From contig JBEQUE010000211.1 in the NCBI GenBank assembly GCA_040349255.1, forward strand, positions 1-64,000: 64,000 bases of DNA, read 5' to 3'. Position numbers and translations under genes: made by a program. Positions 15,205-23,221 of this stretch are shown here, in pieces (positions within the stretch are counted from its first letter, which is position 1; each line of letters opens with the position of its first letter). The notes beneath the pieces were generated by a model. It was given only the letters and a program-made list of their open reading frames with translations. It made no database searches and was not told the DNA's origin. Source of the DNA: DATMER01 sp040349255. Lineage in GTDB: Bacteria > Acidobacteriota > Thermoanaerobaculia > Multivoradales > UBA5704.

Positions 15205-17361
15205 TCATCGCGCCGCGCGCTGACGCCAGCGCGCGGCGCCCTGGCGGTCCTCGAAGGCCTCTAGGGTTTTCGCCGCCAGGAGAAACGCCCCACGGTGCGG
15301 GTTGCTCCGCGCCATCTGCTCGAGCAGCTCGTTCGCTTCCGCACTCCTGCCCTGGATCATGAGGATCACCGCCAGGTTGGCGTAGGCCTGCAGGTGCTGC
15401 GGGAACGCCGCGATCTCACGCCGGTAGGCGGTTGCCGCCTCCTCCGGCCGATCGAGGCGCGCCAGCAGGTCGCCGCGCAGGTAGTCCGCTCCCTGAAGTC
15501 GTCCGACGCCGAGCTCCGCCGCGCGTCGCTCCGCTTCCTGGACCGTCCCCAGCGCTCGTTCGAGCCTGCCGGCGGTCCGCTCGACGTCGGCGAGCAGCAG
15601 CAACGTCGCCGGCTGGCTGTCGCCGAGCTGAAGGGCGGACCTCGCGTGCTCCTCCGCGACGGCGAGGCGCCCCTCTTCGAGCGCGACCCGGGCGAGAAGC
15701 TCGTTCGCTTCGCGGGGATGGGCCGTGAGGGCGAGGCGGGCATGGGTTGCGGCCGCGGCCGTATCGCCGGTCTCACCGCGCTTGAGATAGGCGAAGCCCA
15801 GGGCGAGCGCGAGATCCGGCGAGAAGCGCTCGGCATGGGCGATCGCCGACCGATAGACCTCGATCGCTTCGTCGTAGCGGCCGGATTCCACCAGGACCTC
15901 TCCCAGCTTCGACCCCACGTCCAGGAGCTTCGGGTTCTCTTGCAGCAGGCTCCTCAAGGCCGCGGCCGCCTCATCCATCCGGCGCTCGTCCGCGAGGCGG
16001 AACGCCGCCTTGATGCGGGCGAGGTTCCTGACCTCGTCGCGCGGGTTCGGCAGCGGCCCTGGACCGCGCTCGCTTGGCGTTCCCACGTATCCCAGAGCGG
16101 CCAGCTTCCTGGCCTCCTCCGGGTCGATCTCGCCGAGCCCGCCGATCGTTGCGGTCGCAGGATAGGCCTCCATCTCCTTCCGCAGCCTTGACGCCTCCCG
16201 GCGCTCGGTCGTGATCAGATTCCGGGCTTCACCGGGATCGTTCTCCAGGTCGTAGAGCTCGGGCTTTGGCGCTTCGATGTAGTGATAGCGGCCGTCGATC
16301 AGCGACCGCAGCTCGCTCCAGCCGAGGTGAATGCGCGGGTAGAGCGTCTCGGAGTAGATGGGACGAGCCTCAGTCTCTCCTCCAGTCTCTCCTCCAGTAC
16401 CGGCGTCGAACCACGAAGCCGGGTGCGAAGGCAGGTCGATCCCCACCAGGCGCAGCACCGTACCGAAGAGATGTGACAGAGGCGTGGGCCGGCTGATCGA
16501 ACCGGCCTGGTGCGAGCCCGGCAGCTTGACCAGAAGCGGAACCCACAGCGCCTCGCGATACAGCAGGATCCCATGCTGGTCTTCACCGTGGTCCCACAAG
16601 CCCTCGCCGTGATCCGAGGTGAAGATGATGATCGCGGGATCGTAGAGCCCGGAAGCCTTGAGCGACCGGATCAGCTCGCCGACGATGGCATCCGCAGCGG
16701 CGATCTCGCCGTCGTAGGCAGACGGGTAGCGGCTCTTGAACGGCTCGGGCGGCGCGTAGGGGGCGTGCGGCTCGTAGAGATGGAGGAAGAAAAAGAAAGG
16801 TTTCTCTCGGTGCCCCAGAATCCAGGGCAGCGCATGATTCAGCGTCTCCCTGCCCGGGCGCTGGTGCTCGCTCGCCGCGCCCGCCGTGGCGACGGCGATC
16901 GAATCTTCGTAGAGCTCGAAGCCGTCGTCGATCCCGGTGTCGGAGCGTAGAACGTAGGACGACACCGCGGCGCCCGTTGCATAGCCTCGCTCGCGCAGCT
17001 CCTCGGCGAGAGTTCTGAGCTTCGCGCCTTCGAACCGGTAGCCGATGTTGTTCCGCACGCCGTTTTCGGTGGGCAGCAACCCGGTGAACATCGATGCGTG
17101 CGAAGGAAGCGTCATCGGACAATGGCTGTAGACGCGCTCGAAGAGGACGGAGTCGCGCCTCAGCCCGTCAATGTTGGGGGTTTCGACCTGACGGTAACCG
17201 TAGGCCGGGAGGTGGTCCGCACGCAGGGTATCGACCGAGATGAGGATCACCGGCGCGTCCGCGAAGCGTCCAGGGGAGGCGTCGCGTCCGGGCGAGGCGC
17301 CGCGCCCGCAGGCGGCGGCCAGAAGCGCGGCCGCGATCACCGTGCCAAGCTGTCGGCTCAC
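15205..17361 (-). CDS. Lipoprotein sulfatase-like hydrolase with TPR repeats
   Basis: A 718-aa protein with a GTG start at 17361 that overlaps the TGA of the upstream serine hydrolase (GTGA), so the two are coupled. The lipobox LLAAAC places a lipidated Cys at about residue 18. The metal-binding start is VILISVDTLRADHLPAYGY, with Asp44. The nucleophile site reads SHCPMTLPSHASMFTG, with Thr84 as likely nucleophile and Cys81 three residues earlier. SDHGEGLWDHGEDQHG completes the metal centre. The C-terminal 300 aa carry TPR-like repeats (ADERRMDEAAAALRSLLQEN, GRYDEAIEVYRSAIAHAERF). It shares architecture with 10217-12079 but is a diverged paralogue. Substrate unknown. Confidence 0.88.
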   Translation of the reverse strand: MSRQLGTVIAAALLAAACGRGASPGRDASPGRFADAPVILISVDTLRADHLPAYGYRQVETPNIDGLRRDSVLFERVYSHCPMTLPSHASMFTGLLPTENGVRNNIGYRFEGAKLRTLAEELRERGYATGAAVSSYVLRSDTGIDDGFELYEDSIAVATAGAASEHQRPGRETLNHALPWILGHREKPFFFFLHLYEPHAPYAPPEPFKSRYPSAYDGEIAAADAIVGELIRSLKASGLYDPAIIIFTSDHGEGLWDHGEDQHGILLYREALWVPLLVKLPGSHQAGSISRPTPLSHLFGTVLRLVGIDLPSHPASWFDAGTGGETGGETEARPIYSETLYPRIHLGWSELRSLIDGRYHYIEAPKPELYDLENDPGEARNLITTERREASRLRKEMEAYPATATIGGLGEIDPEEARKLAALGYVGTPSERGPGPLPNPRDEVRNLARIKAAFRLADERRMDEAAAALRSLLQENPKLLDVGSKLGEVLVESGRYDEAIEVYRSAIAHAERFSPDLALALGFAYLKRGETGDTAAAATHARLALTAHPREANELLARVALEEGRLAVAEEHARSALQLGDSQPATLLLLADVERTAGRLERALGTVQEAERRAAELGVGRLQGADYLRGDLLARLDRPEEAATAYRREIAAFPQHLQAYANLAVILMIQGRSAEANELLEQMARSNPHRGAFLLAAKTLEAFEDRQGAARWRQRAAR

Positions 17362-18443
17362 GGCGTGGCGAGGATCACATCGGCGATGCGATCCACCGTA
17401 GGTCCGAGAAAGTTGTCGTTCCGGTTCGTGAGCATGATGATCGTGAGCCGCTTGTCCGGGTAGCGCGCCAGGTACGTGCTGAACCCGAGGGTCTCGCCGT
17501 AGTGCCAGACCTTGCGCGTCCCCCTGTGCCCCCCGTGCGATGCCACGTACCAGCCATAGCCGTAGCCGCTGCCGGGTTGGTCCGAGGTGGGCGTGCCAGC
17601 CTGGAAGGCCATCGCCAGGGTCTCAGCTGGCAGCAGGCGCGTGCCGTACAGGGCCTGGTCCCAGAGCCACAGGTCCTCGACCGACGAGTAGATGCCGCCG
17701 TCCCCCAGGACCGAGCTGGTGAGGCTCTGGTCGGTGCGCTCGAAGCGGCCGTCCTTTTCGCTATACCCGTAGGCCCGGCGCTCCACCTTGGAGATACCCT
17801 CCTCGTAGGCCACGGTGCCGGCCATCCCCAGCGGGTCGAAGATGTTCTCCTCGAGAAACTGCGCGAACGACCGGCCGGAAATCTTCTCGACGATCAGGGC
17901 CAGCAGGGCATAGCCCGTGTTGCTGTAGCGGAACTGGCTGCCCGGCGCGAAGTAGAGCCTGTCCTGCCTGCCGACCAGGTCGAGCACGTCCTTGTCCTTG
18001 AGCGGCACCGTGGTGCCGGGCGGGATGAGGTCCTCGTAATCGGGGAGCCCCGAGGTGTGGCCGAGCAGGTGGCGCACCTTGACCCTGTGCGCGGCCGTGG
18101 CGAAGCCGGGGAAGAAGCGGGTCAACGGATCGTCGAGCGACAGCTTTCCCCGCTCGGCCAGGAGGAGCACGGCCGTGGCGGTGAACTGCTTGGTGACCGA
18201 GGCCAGCCGGAAGTTGGTGGCCGTGGTGATGGGCGTCCTCTCTTCGAGGTTGGCGAGGCCGAATGCCTTGCGATAGAGGACCTTCCCGTCCTGCGCCACG
18301 AGCACGCTGGCCCCCGGCGCACCGCCGCGGTCATCGCGGCCGTAGTCCTTCAGGATCGCGTCAAGCTGGGCGGGAACCGTGGAATCAGCGGCGGCCATCG
18401 CCAGGAGAAGGATCATGAACGCGCACGGCATGCCGCCAGGCAT
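17358..18443 (-). CDS. Beta-lactamase-type serine hydrolase (class C/penicillin-binding fold)
   Basis: About 361 aa using the ATG at 18443 (MPGGMPCAFMILLLAMAAAD), which gives a short signal peptide; the open frame extends to 18599 but without a plausible signal. The SxxK motif is SVTK (Ser82, Lys85), the YxN motif is in FRYSNTGYALLALI, and a late HxG-like motif is ASHGGHRGTRKVWHYGE. These are hallmarks of the beta-lactamase family of esterases and D-aminopeptidases. It is probably periplasmic. Its stop overlaps the start of the TPR hydrolase gene, so they form a two-gene operon. Physiological substrate cannot be assigned. Confidence 0.9.
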   Translation of the reverse strand: MPGGMPCAFMILLLAMAAADSTVPAQLDAILKDYGRDDRGGAPGASVLVAQDGKVLYRKAFGLANLEERTPITTATNFRLASVTKQFTATAVLLLAERGKLSLDDPLTRFFPGFATAAHRVKVRHLLGHTSGLPDYEDLIPPGTTVPLKDKDVLDLVGRQDRLYFAPGSQFRYSNTGYALLALIVEKISGRSFAQFLEENIFDPLGMAGTVAYEEGISKVERRAYGYSEKDGRFERTDQSLTSSVLGDGGIYSSVEDLWLWDQALYGTRLLPAETLAMAFQAGTPTSDQPGSGYGYGWYVASHGGHRGTRKVWHYGETLGFSTYLARYPDKRLTIIMLTNRNDNFLGPTVDRIADVILATP

Positions 18444-18598
18444 TATGGCCGACTGCCGGCGCGCAGCGCAACAAACGTCCGGTCCGGGGAGGTTCCGGCG
18501 AGGCGCCGACAGGTTTCGGGGTGCAACCCCTGCTCCGGCCTGCACGTAGTGCCGCTTACGTGGAGCTTGGCAGAGCCCTCGCTCAGGAGGAAGCAGCA

Positions 18599-18863
18599 AT
18601 GAAACCGGTTATCATCGCCTCGTTTCTGCTATTACCTCGGCAGTTGGAAAGGTGAGGAATACTCCACGGGTGGTTCGATCGTCGGAAACAGACGGAGCTT
18701 CGCCTTGAACAGCGACATGGGCGGGAAGCCCCTCAAGCTCAGGTATACCGAAGTCCAGGAGTCGCCGACATTCTACACGTACCAGGCGGAGGCGTCGGTG
18801 GACGGTGGGCCCTGGACCACCCGGTCCGGGGTTGGCCACCTCACCGGAGGGATCGGCAAGTAG
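18599..18863 (+). pseudogene. Internally deleted small secreted-protein gene
   Basis: A good Shine-Dalgarno (CAGGAGGAAGCAGCA) precedes the ATG at 18599, and the first codons encode a signal-like MKPVIIASFLLLP before the frame stops at about 18653. From 18645 another frame encodes WKGEEYSTGGSIVG and LRYTEVQESPTFYTYQAEAS and ends TGGIGK at the TAG 18861-18863. That looks like the C-terminal end of a lipocalin-like or DUF1579-like protein. The simplest reading is a gene that lost its middle and went out of frame. The upstream 155 bp hold nothing else recognised. Confidence 0.65.
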
Positions 18864-19319
18864 ATCCTCCGGAAGCTCATAACCATGACTCTGTCGCCAC
18901 TTGATCTCAGCCGCGCGGCAGGCCGGACAGACCCATCTTTCGACGTAAACCGTAGACGCCTGCTCGCACCATCCTGTCACTGTATCGAGAAAGGAGTACG
19001 GGAACAGCCTGAGGCGAGCGCGAATGTATCGCTCAGGAGGCAAGACCGCAAGCCCGCCGTACGCGGGCACGGACCGAACCTCGGTTGGGATTCGATGAAT
19101 CGGGCAGACCTCCACATAGGGATCGGAACCGGAAGAGCTGAGCTGCTCGTACAAGGCCCTCTGCTCGCGCGAAAGCCGAGAGAGTGAGCAACCGGATACA
19201 AGTGGCAGTGCCAGAAGCCCTGCGACGATAAGCCGTTGAACTCTTATCGCGCGGCACGCGCGAGAGGAAGCCCGCAGGGCGACCGACGCGCTCATTGCCT
19301 CACCAAATCCCGCCGTCAC
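18612..19319 (-). CDS. Putative lipoprotein with CxxH/CxxC motifs; 3' end probably altered
   Basis: 235 codons from a GTG at 19319 that overlaps the upstream DUF1801 stop (GTGA); an ATG at 19295 is an alternative. The lipobox PLVSGC lies near residue 44. The body contains VCPIHRIPTEV and WVCPACRAAEIKW, which could bind zinc. From about residue 152 to the end, the frame lies antisense to the deleted pseudogene at 18599-18863 and is Pro/Arg-rich without family character, so the original C-terminus was probably lost at the same event. No family recognised. Confidence is moderate for the N-terminal two thirds and low for the tail. Confidence 0.55.
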   Translation of the reverse strand: MTAGFGEAMSASVALRASSRACRAIRVQRLIVAGLLALPLVSGCSLSRLSREQRALYEQLSSSGSDPYVEVCPIHRIPTEVRSVPAYGGLAVLPPERYIRARLRLFPYSFLDTVTGWCEQASTVYVERWVCPACRAAEIKWRQSHGYELPEDLLADPSGEVANPGPGGPGPTVHRRLRLVRVECRRLLDFGIPELEGLPAHVAVQGEAPSVSDDRTTRGVFLTFPTAEVIAETRR

Positions 19320-19798
19320 TTCGACGGCCTCCGGCGTGGCGGCTTCTCCGCGCCATCCGACTTGATGATGAGACTGCCCTTTCCCTTGGATGGCAATGGA
19401 ATCCTCGCCTGATCAATCGTAGCGGCGATCAGCGCTTCCACGTCTGGATGTGCCAACTGGCTGGCCGCCTCCACCTGGATGAAGCGAATCTGCTTTCCCG
19501 ATCCCCGCAGAAGTCGCTTCGGGTCGGGCAGCTGAGGTCCCTGACTGAAGTACAGAGATACACCGGTGGCACTTGCGCGGATCGCCACGATGGCATCGAT
19601 CCCTCGGTCTGCCGGCGAATAGCCGATGACGAGGGCGTGACTGTAGTCGTACACCAGCTCGTGGGCGGTCGGGAATCGCTTGCGCACAGCAGTCCGGACC
19701 GATCGAAAGAGCTTCTGATTCTTCGGATCAAGCTTGTCGATATAGGCCCGGAGCTGGGCCTCCGGCGTAGGTTTCCCGCTATCGGGTTTCACTGTCAT
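19316..19798 (-). CDS. DUF1801 domain protein (YdhG/YobT-like)
   Basis: A 160-aa protein starting MTVKPDSGKPTPEAQLRAYI. The DUF1801 core (VRKRFPTAHELVYDYSHAL, SLYFSQGPQLPDPKRLLRGS, KQIRFIQVEAASQLAHPDV) is complete, and a basic tail KPPRRRPSK follows. Members are small cytosolic proteins with an SRPBCC-unrelated alpha/beta fold and unclear function; some were proposed as iron chaperones. A second copy lacking 228 bp lies at 39679-39933, with similar flanks, so a segment was duplicated within this 20-kb span. It is coupled to the downstream lipoprotein by a GTGA overlap. Confidence 0.88.
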   Translation of the reverse strand: MTVKPDSGKPTPEAQLRAYIDKLDPKNQKLFRSVRTAVRKRFPTAHELVYDYSHALVIGYSPADRGIDAIVAIRASATGVSLYFSQGPQLPDPKRLLRGSGKQIRFIQVEAASQLAHPDVEALIAATIDQARIPLPSKGKGSLIIKSDGAEKPPRRRPSK

Positions 19799-19831
19799 CG
19801 CATTCTCCCGGTCGTACCCAGCAGTTCCGCC

Positions 19832-20440
19832 TCAAATCCGCCGAACCGCCTGCTTGTAGGTGGCCTTCACTCGCTTCGAAGTGGATAGGTAGGCCAACCA
19901 CACAGCACAGACGGCCAAGGTACCGAGAGGGTATGCGCCAGTCTGGCCAGTGTAAAGGTAGGAGTAGAAAAACACGGCAACACTGAATGTCATGGTCAAC
20001 AGAAACCATGTCGCAGCATGGCGAGGGGCGCGTGGGTTCCTGCCGATCAAAAAGGCACTCACGACGAGGCCAAAGACTCCCAGGCAAGCTCCGGCAATCG
20101 TAAAAAGCAACGGGGCAAGGAGAGATCCGCCCTGGAAGACGTAGCTTCCTGCTCTCACCAGGACTGCTATCGAGTTGAACGCAATGACAACAATCATGAG
20201 AGCGAGAGAGCCCCTGACACCCGTAAGGCTGCCGGCCTCTTCATCGGCCGCTTTCGTCACCGCCTCGAGCAGCTCTTGCCGTTGAGGAACTGAACAGTTG
20301 CGCCTCGCCAATTCGCTGTTGATCAGCTCGAGTGCCTCCGCTGTATATTCATGCGGCTCGATTGTCGCTGCACGCAGCAGGTCTTCGTCCGACCAGGCAC
20401 GATATCGCGTCGCCAGCTCTTCTCGCGCAATCGCAGTCAT
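19832..20440 (-). CDS. DUF2569-like integral membrane protein
   Basis: A 202-aa protein. Residues 1-75 are soluble and helical (DEDLLRAATIEPHEYTAEAL, ELARRNCSVPQRQEL), the pattern of a small regulatory N-terminus. Four transmembrane segments follow (LALMIVVIAFNSIAVLV, LLFTIAGACLGVFGLVVSAF, TWFLLTMTFSVAVFFYSYL, LGTLAVCAVWLAYL). The end YLSTSKRVKATY is the signature of DUF2569 proteins. Base composition is lower in GC than the operons on either side. Role unknown; it probably sits in the inner membrane. It lies 33 bp upstream of the DUF1801 gene on the same strand, so co-transcription is possible. Confidence 0.75.
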   Translation of the reverse strand: MTAIAREELATRYRAWSDEDLLRAATIEPHEYTAEALELINSELARRNCSVPQRQELLEAVTKAADEEAGSLTGVRGSLALMIVVIAFNSIAVLVRAGSYVFQGGSLLAPLLFTIAGACLGVFGLVVSAFLIGRNPRAPRHAATWFLLTMTFSVAVFFYSYLYTGQTGAYPLGTLAVCAVWLAYLSTSKRVKATYKQAVRRI

Positions 20441-20457
20441 CGTCCCTCCGGAGCGGC

Positions 20458-21123
20458 TCAGCAGCCGCCCGAATCGAAGAACCCGGCAAGCCCCACCAGC
20501 TCACCTTCTTTCGCGAGGCTCGAAAGGAAGAGCGCCATGCGCGACAGGTTGTAGTGATTGGTGATGTCGATCACCAGGTCGAGCTTGCCGTCCCGGTCCA
20601 GATCGCCGGCCCAGTGCAGCGTCGGCGGTCCGTCGCTGTCGTAGGTGTCAGCGCGCAGGATCTGCGGCGCCTTGAATCCGTTCGGCCCCTTCGAAAAGGC
20701 GATCGAATAACCCTCCTTCTCCTCGGCCAGCCAGAGCTCCCCCTCTTCGCTTCCAAGATGAAGGGTGTTCTCCGGCCGCAAGGCCGCCATCCCGAGAAAG
20801 AAGGTCCGCACCGGCCCGGGCTTCAGGCCGGCGATGTTGCGAACCATCAGGATGGGCTCGCCGCCGCCCCGGACCGTGACCTCCTTGCCCGAGTCGTCCC
20901 CTGCGATCACGTCGTGGGCTGCCTTGACGTCGATCGTGCAGGTCTTGAGCTCGTCGCCGGTCTTCGTCGCCATCAGGCAGAGCCAGGTCTCGCCGGACCG
21001 GGCCGTCACCTCTTCGCCATGGAACGCCCCCGTGACGAGGATCTCTCCTCCCACGGGAGCGGCGGCCAGGAGGAGGGCCAGCGCCAGGGGGGTCACCAGA
21101 AAGAGGAGGATCCTCTTGCCCAT
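20458..21123 (-). CDS. Secreted protein with an FG-GAP/VCBS-like calcium motif
   Basis: About 221 aa from the ATG at 21123 (MGKRILLFLVTPLALALLLA), with AAAGGAG upstream and a signal peptide cleaved near APVGGE; the longer frame upstream is not coding-like. The C-terminal region carries LHWAGDLDRDGKLDLVIDIT, a DxDxDGxxD calcium loop typical of VCBS/FG-GAP repeat proteins. Only one such repeat is present. It is probably periplasmic. The family otherwise is not recognised. The short gap to the membrane-protein gene downstream (17 bp) suggests one transcript. Confidence 0.75.
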   Translation of the reverse strand: MGKRILLFLVTPLALALLLAAAPVGGEILVTGAFHGEEVTARSGETWLCLMATKTGDELKTCTIDVKAAHDVIAGDDSGKEVTVRGGGEPILMVRNIAGLKPGPVRTFFLGMAALRPENTLHLGSEEGELWLAEEKEGYSIAFSKGPNGFKAPQILRADTYDSDGPPTLHWAGDLDRDGKLDLVIDITNHYNLSRMALFLSSLAKEGELVGLAGFFDSGGC

Positions 21124-21173
21124 TGCGCAATCTCCTTTTGTCGACGACGGGTCTACCCTACCACGGCTCCGTT

Positions 21174-23033
21174 CTAGCGTGTCCCGGAGCCGGATTCCGT
21201 TTCTCCCGGCCCGGCGACCCGACGCCAGCAGCCATAGAGGTGCTCGAAGCGCAAGGGTTGCGGACCGCGGCCGTCCCGGATCTCGGCGACCCGATGCAGG
21301 CTGTCGAGGAACCGGATCTCCGGCTTCGCGGCCAAGCCCTTCGCGATCCAGTCCTTCAATTCGGTCTCGTTCCGGAGGCGCTGATCCGATTTGCGGAAGA
21401 CCTGCTGCTCGTACTGCGACAGCAGGCACTCCCGGGTTGGAGCGCAGCAGATCTCCGGCGCCCGTCCGGAGTAGAGGTTCGCGGTGGCGTTCTCGAGGAT
21501 CTCGATGCCGCCGGCCAGCGCTTCGCGGTCTTCCGGAGTCTGAGCGTAGTCCCGCAGGTAGCGCAGCGCCGGCAGGGCCGCAGGCTCGGCGAGGTCCTGG
21601 AGCACCCAGGCGTGGCGCTCGGCGGCCGGACGGGCGAGATAGGCGCGCAGCAGGCGGAAGGCGTCGGCGCCGCGCACCGAGCGGGCCAGCTCGCACAGCA
21701 GCCAGTTGTAGACCTGGCCGTCGCCGGGGTGGTGGCCGGACTCCAGCCAGTCGAGCAGACGGTCCTGCCGGGGCCTATCGATCGGCGGGAAGGAGCCAGG
21801 GAAGCTGAGACGGACCTGGCGATGCGGTGAGAGATTCCACAGGTCCCAGAAGTCTCGGAAAACCAGGCCCTTGCCGGCGAACAGGGCGCCCCAGAGCAGC
21901 TCCCACTGCACGTCCTGCTGCGGCTCGACGGCGAGGCGGTCGAGCGCCGCCGGCACCACCTCCTGGGGGTAGTGGGCGAAGCCGATGCGGACCGCCAGCA
22001 CGCGCTGCCAGCCGTTTTCCAGCCGGCCGGCCAGCGTCGTCCATACGGCAGGCACGCTGCGCGTGCGCAGGCCGTAGGAGCGCAGGCCGAACATGCGGCC
22101 GTTGAAGCAGCCCTCGAGAGGCAGGTCGAGGGCCGCCCGGCGGAGGACGTCCAGCTCGCGGCGCTGCTGCGCGGGATTGTCCGCGGGCGGCAGATAGCCG
22201 GCCAGGAAGAGCGCCAGGATGGCGCGCGGACCGCAGCCGCTCGCGGCGTCGCGCGCCAGGGTCTCGCGGCTGCGCTCGGCGAGCGGGATGTCGTTCCAAT
22301 GGGCGGCCAGCTCCTGGAGAGGCGGGAACTGGTCCTGGACCAGGAGCGTGCCGACCACGAAGCCGATCTCGCGCACCTGGGTGGCCTGCTGGATCACGTC
22401 CTGGCCCCGGCGCGAGCCCAGGTTGTGCAGGGCCTGCATCGCCACGCAGCGCTTGAGCTCGCTGCCTCCGCCGACGTGCCGCACGAGCACCTGCTCGGCG
22501 GCCGCGCCGCGCCCGGAGACCGCTAGCAGCCCGTGGCACAAGTGCTCTGATGGGCGATTTCGCGTCCATAAGTCCTTTAAAATCAGTGGTCGGTTTTCGC
22601 CAAAATGACTTTTGCCACGGGCTGCTAGGGCGTAGGTGAGGGTGTAGATCAGGTCGTCAGCGCCGAACCCGGGCGGCGCCCCGGCCGGCAGGAGGCCCTC
22701 CTGGATGGCGCCCGGCTTGAGCTGGGCGAGGGCCTGGTCGAGCAGTCTCTCGACGGGAAACTCGGGCACCCTGTCGTCCCGGCCCAGCACGAGGAGGGCA
22801 GCGCGGCTGAGCACGTAGCGCACGTAGGACGGCTCGCCCGGACCGCTCATCCGGCGCAGGTCGGCCTCGGAGAGCCCCTGGAGCGCTCCCAGATGCACGG
22901 TGCGCAGGAGGCGGACCTCGATGGGCTCCACCACAGAGGACGCCGCCGCCGTAGGACCCGGCGTGGACAACGCGGGCAGAGCTCCGAGGGCAGCCCCGAG
23001 GCAGCCGAGCAGGACGAGCTGGCGGCGTCGCAC
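21174..23033 (-). CDS. Secreted helical-repeat protein carrying an in-frame MITE insertion
   Basis: About 619 aa using a GTG at 23033 that gives the signal-like VRRRQLVLLGCLGAALGALP; the frame is open to 23234 but that part lacks protein character. The TATACT box at 23046-23051, about 12 bp upstream of the GTG, would place transcription at the start codon, so the mRNA may be leaderless. The body is rich in helix-turn-helix repeats reminiscent of HEAT-type folds (SELKRCVAMQALHNLGS, AALPALRYLRDYAQTPEDRE). Residues about 135-170 are encoded by a palindromic element with CTAG duplication (22523-22628). Removing 102 bp restores TYALAVSG. The gene is divergent from the VWFA-related gene. Function unknown. 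Confidence 0.75.
   Translation of the reverse strand: MRRRQLVLLGCLGAALGALPALSTPGPTAAASSVVEPIEVRLLRTVHLGALQGLSEADLRRMSGPGEPSYVRYVLSRAALLVLGRDDRVPEFPVERLLDQALAQLKPGAIQEGLLPAGAPPGFGADDLIYTLTYALAARGKSHFGENRPLILKDLWTRNRPSEHLCHGLLAVSGRGAAAEQVLVRHVGGGSELKRCVAMQALHNLGSRRGQDVIQQATQVREIGFVVGTLLVQDQFPPLQELAAHWNDIPLAERSRETLARDAASGCGPRAILALFLAGYLPPADNPAQQRRELDVLRRAALDLPLEGCFNGRMFGLRSYGLRTRSVPAVWTTLAGRLENGWQRVLAVRIGFAHYPQEVVPAALDRLAVEPQQDVQWELLWGALFAGKGLVFRDFWDLWNLSPHRQVRLSFPGSFPPIDRPRQDRLLDWLESGHHPGDGQVYNWLLCELARSVRGADAFRLLRAYLARPAAERHAWVLQDLAEPAALPALRYLRDYAQTPEDREALAGGIEILENATANLYSGRAPEICCAPTRECLLSQYEQQVFRKSDQRLRNETELKDWIAKGLAAKPEIRFLDSLHRVAEIRDGRGPQPLRFEHLYGCWRRVAGPGETESGSGTR
22523..22628. mobile_element. 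98-bp MITE flanked by CTAG target duplication
   Basis: The ends are CTAG-CAGCCCGTGGCA (22523-22538) and TGCCACGGGCTG-CTAG (22613-22628), so the inverted repeat is 12 bp perfect and about 17 bp with one mismatch. CTAG at both sides is the likely 4-bp target duplication; element plus one CTAG is 102 bp, a multiple of three. The interior is AT-richer (about 22550-22612) than the host gene. No transposase is encoded. A 4-bp CTAG-type target is typical of IS5-group elements, so mobilisation by such a transposase elsewhere in the genome is inferred. Confidence 0.85.
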
Positions 23034-23221
23034 GATGGCGAAAGTATACTCCGCCCCCTTCTCGTCACCGGGCAGGGACGTCGCCGTCCTCGCTCGGAGG
23101 CGCTCCCCGGCTGAAATGCTCCCGCCGGCGCCGTCACAAACTGCCGGGAGGGGGGTCGGTGCAGGTCTTGCACGGGGCGCCTCCGACAAGCCATGCCGTG
23201 ACGATCGGAAAGGAGGCTCGC

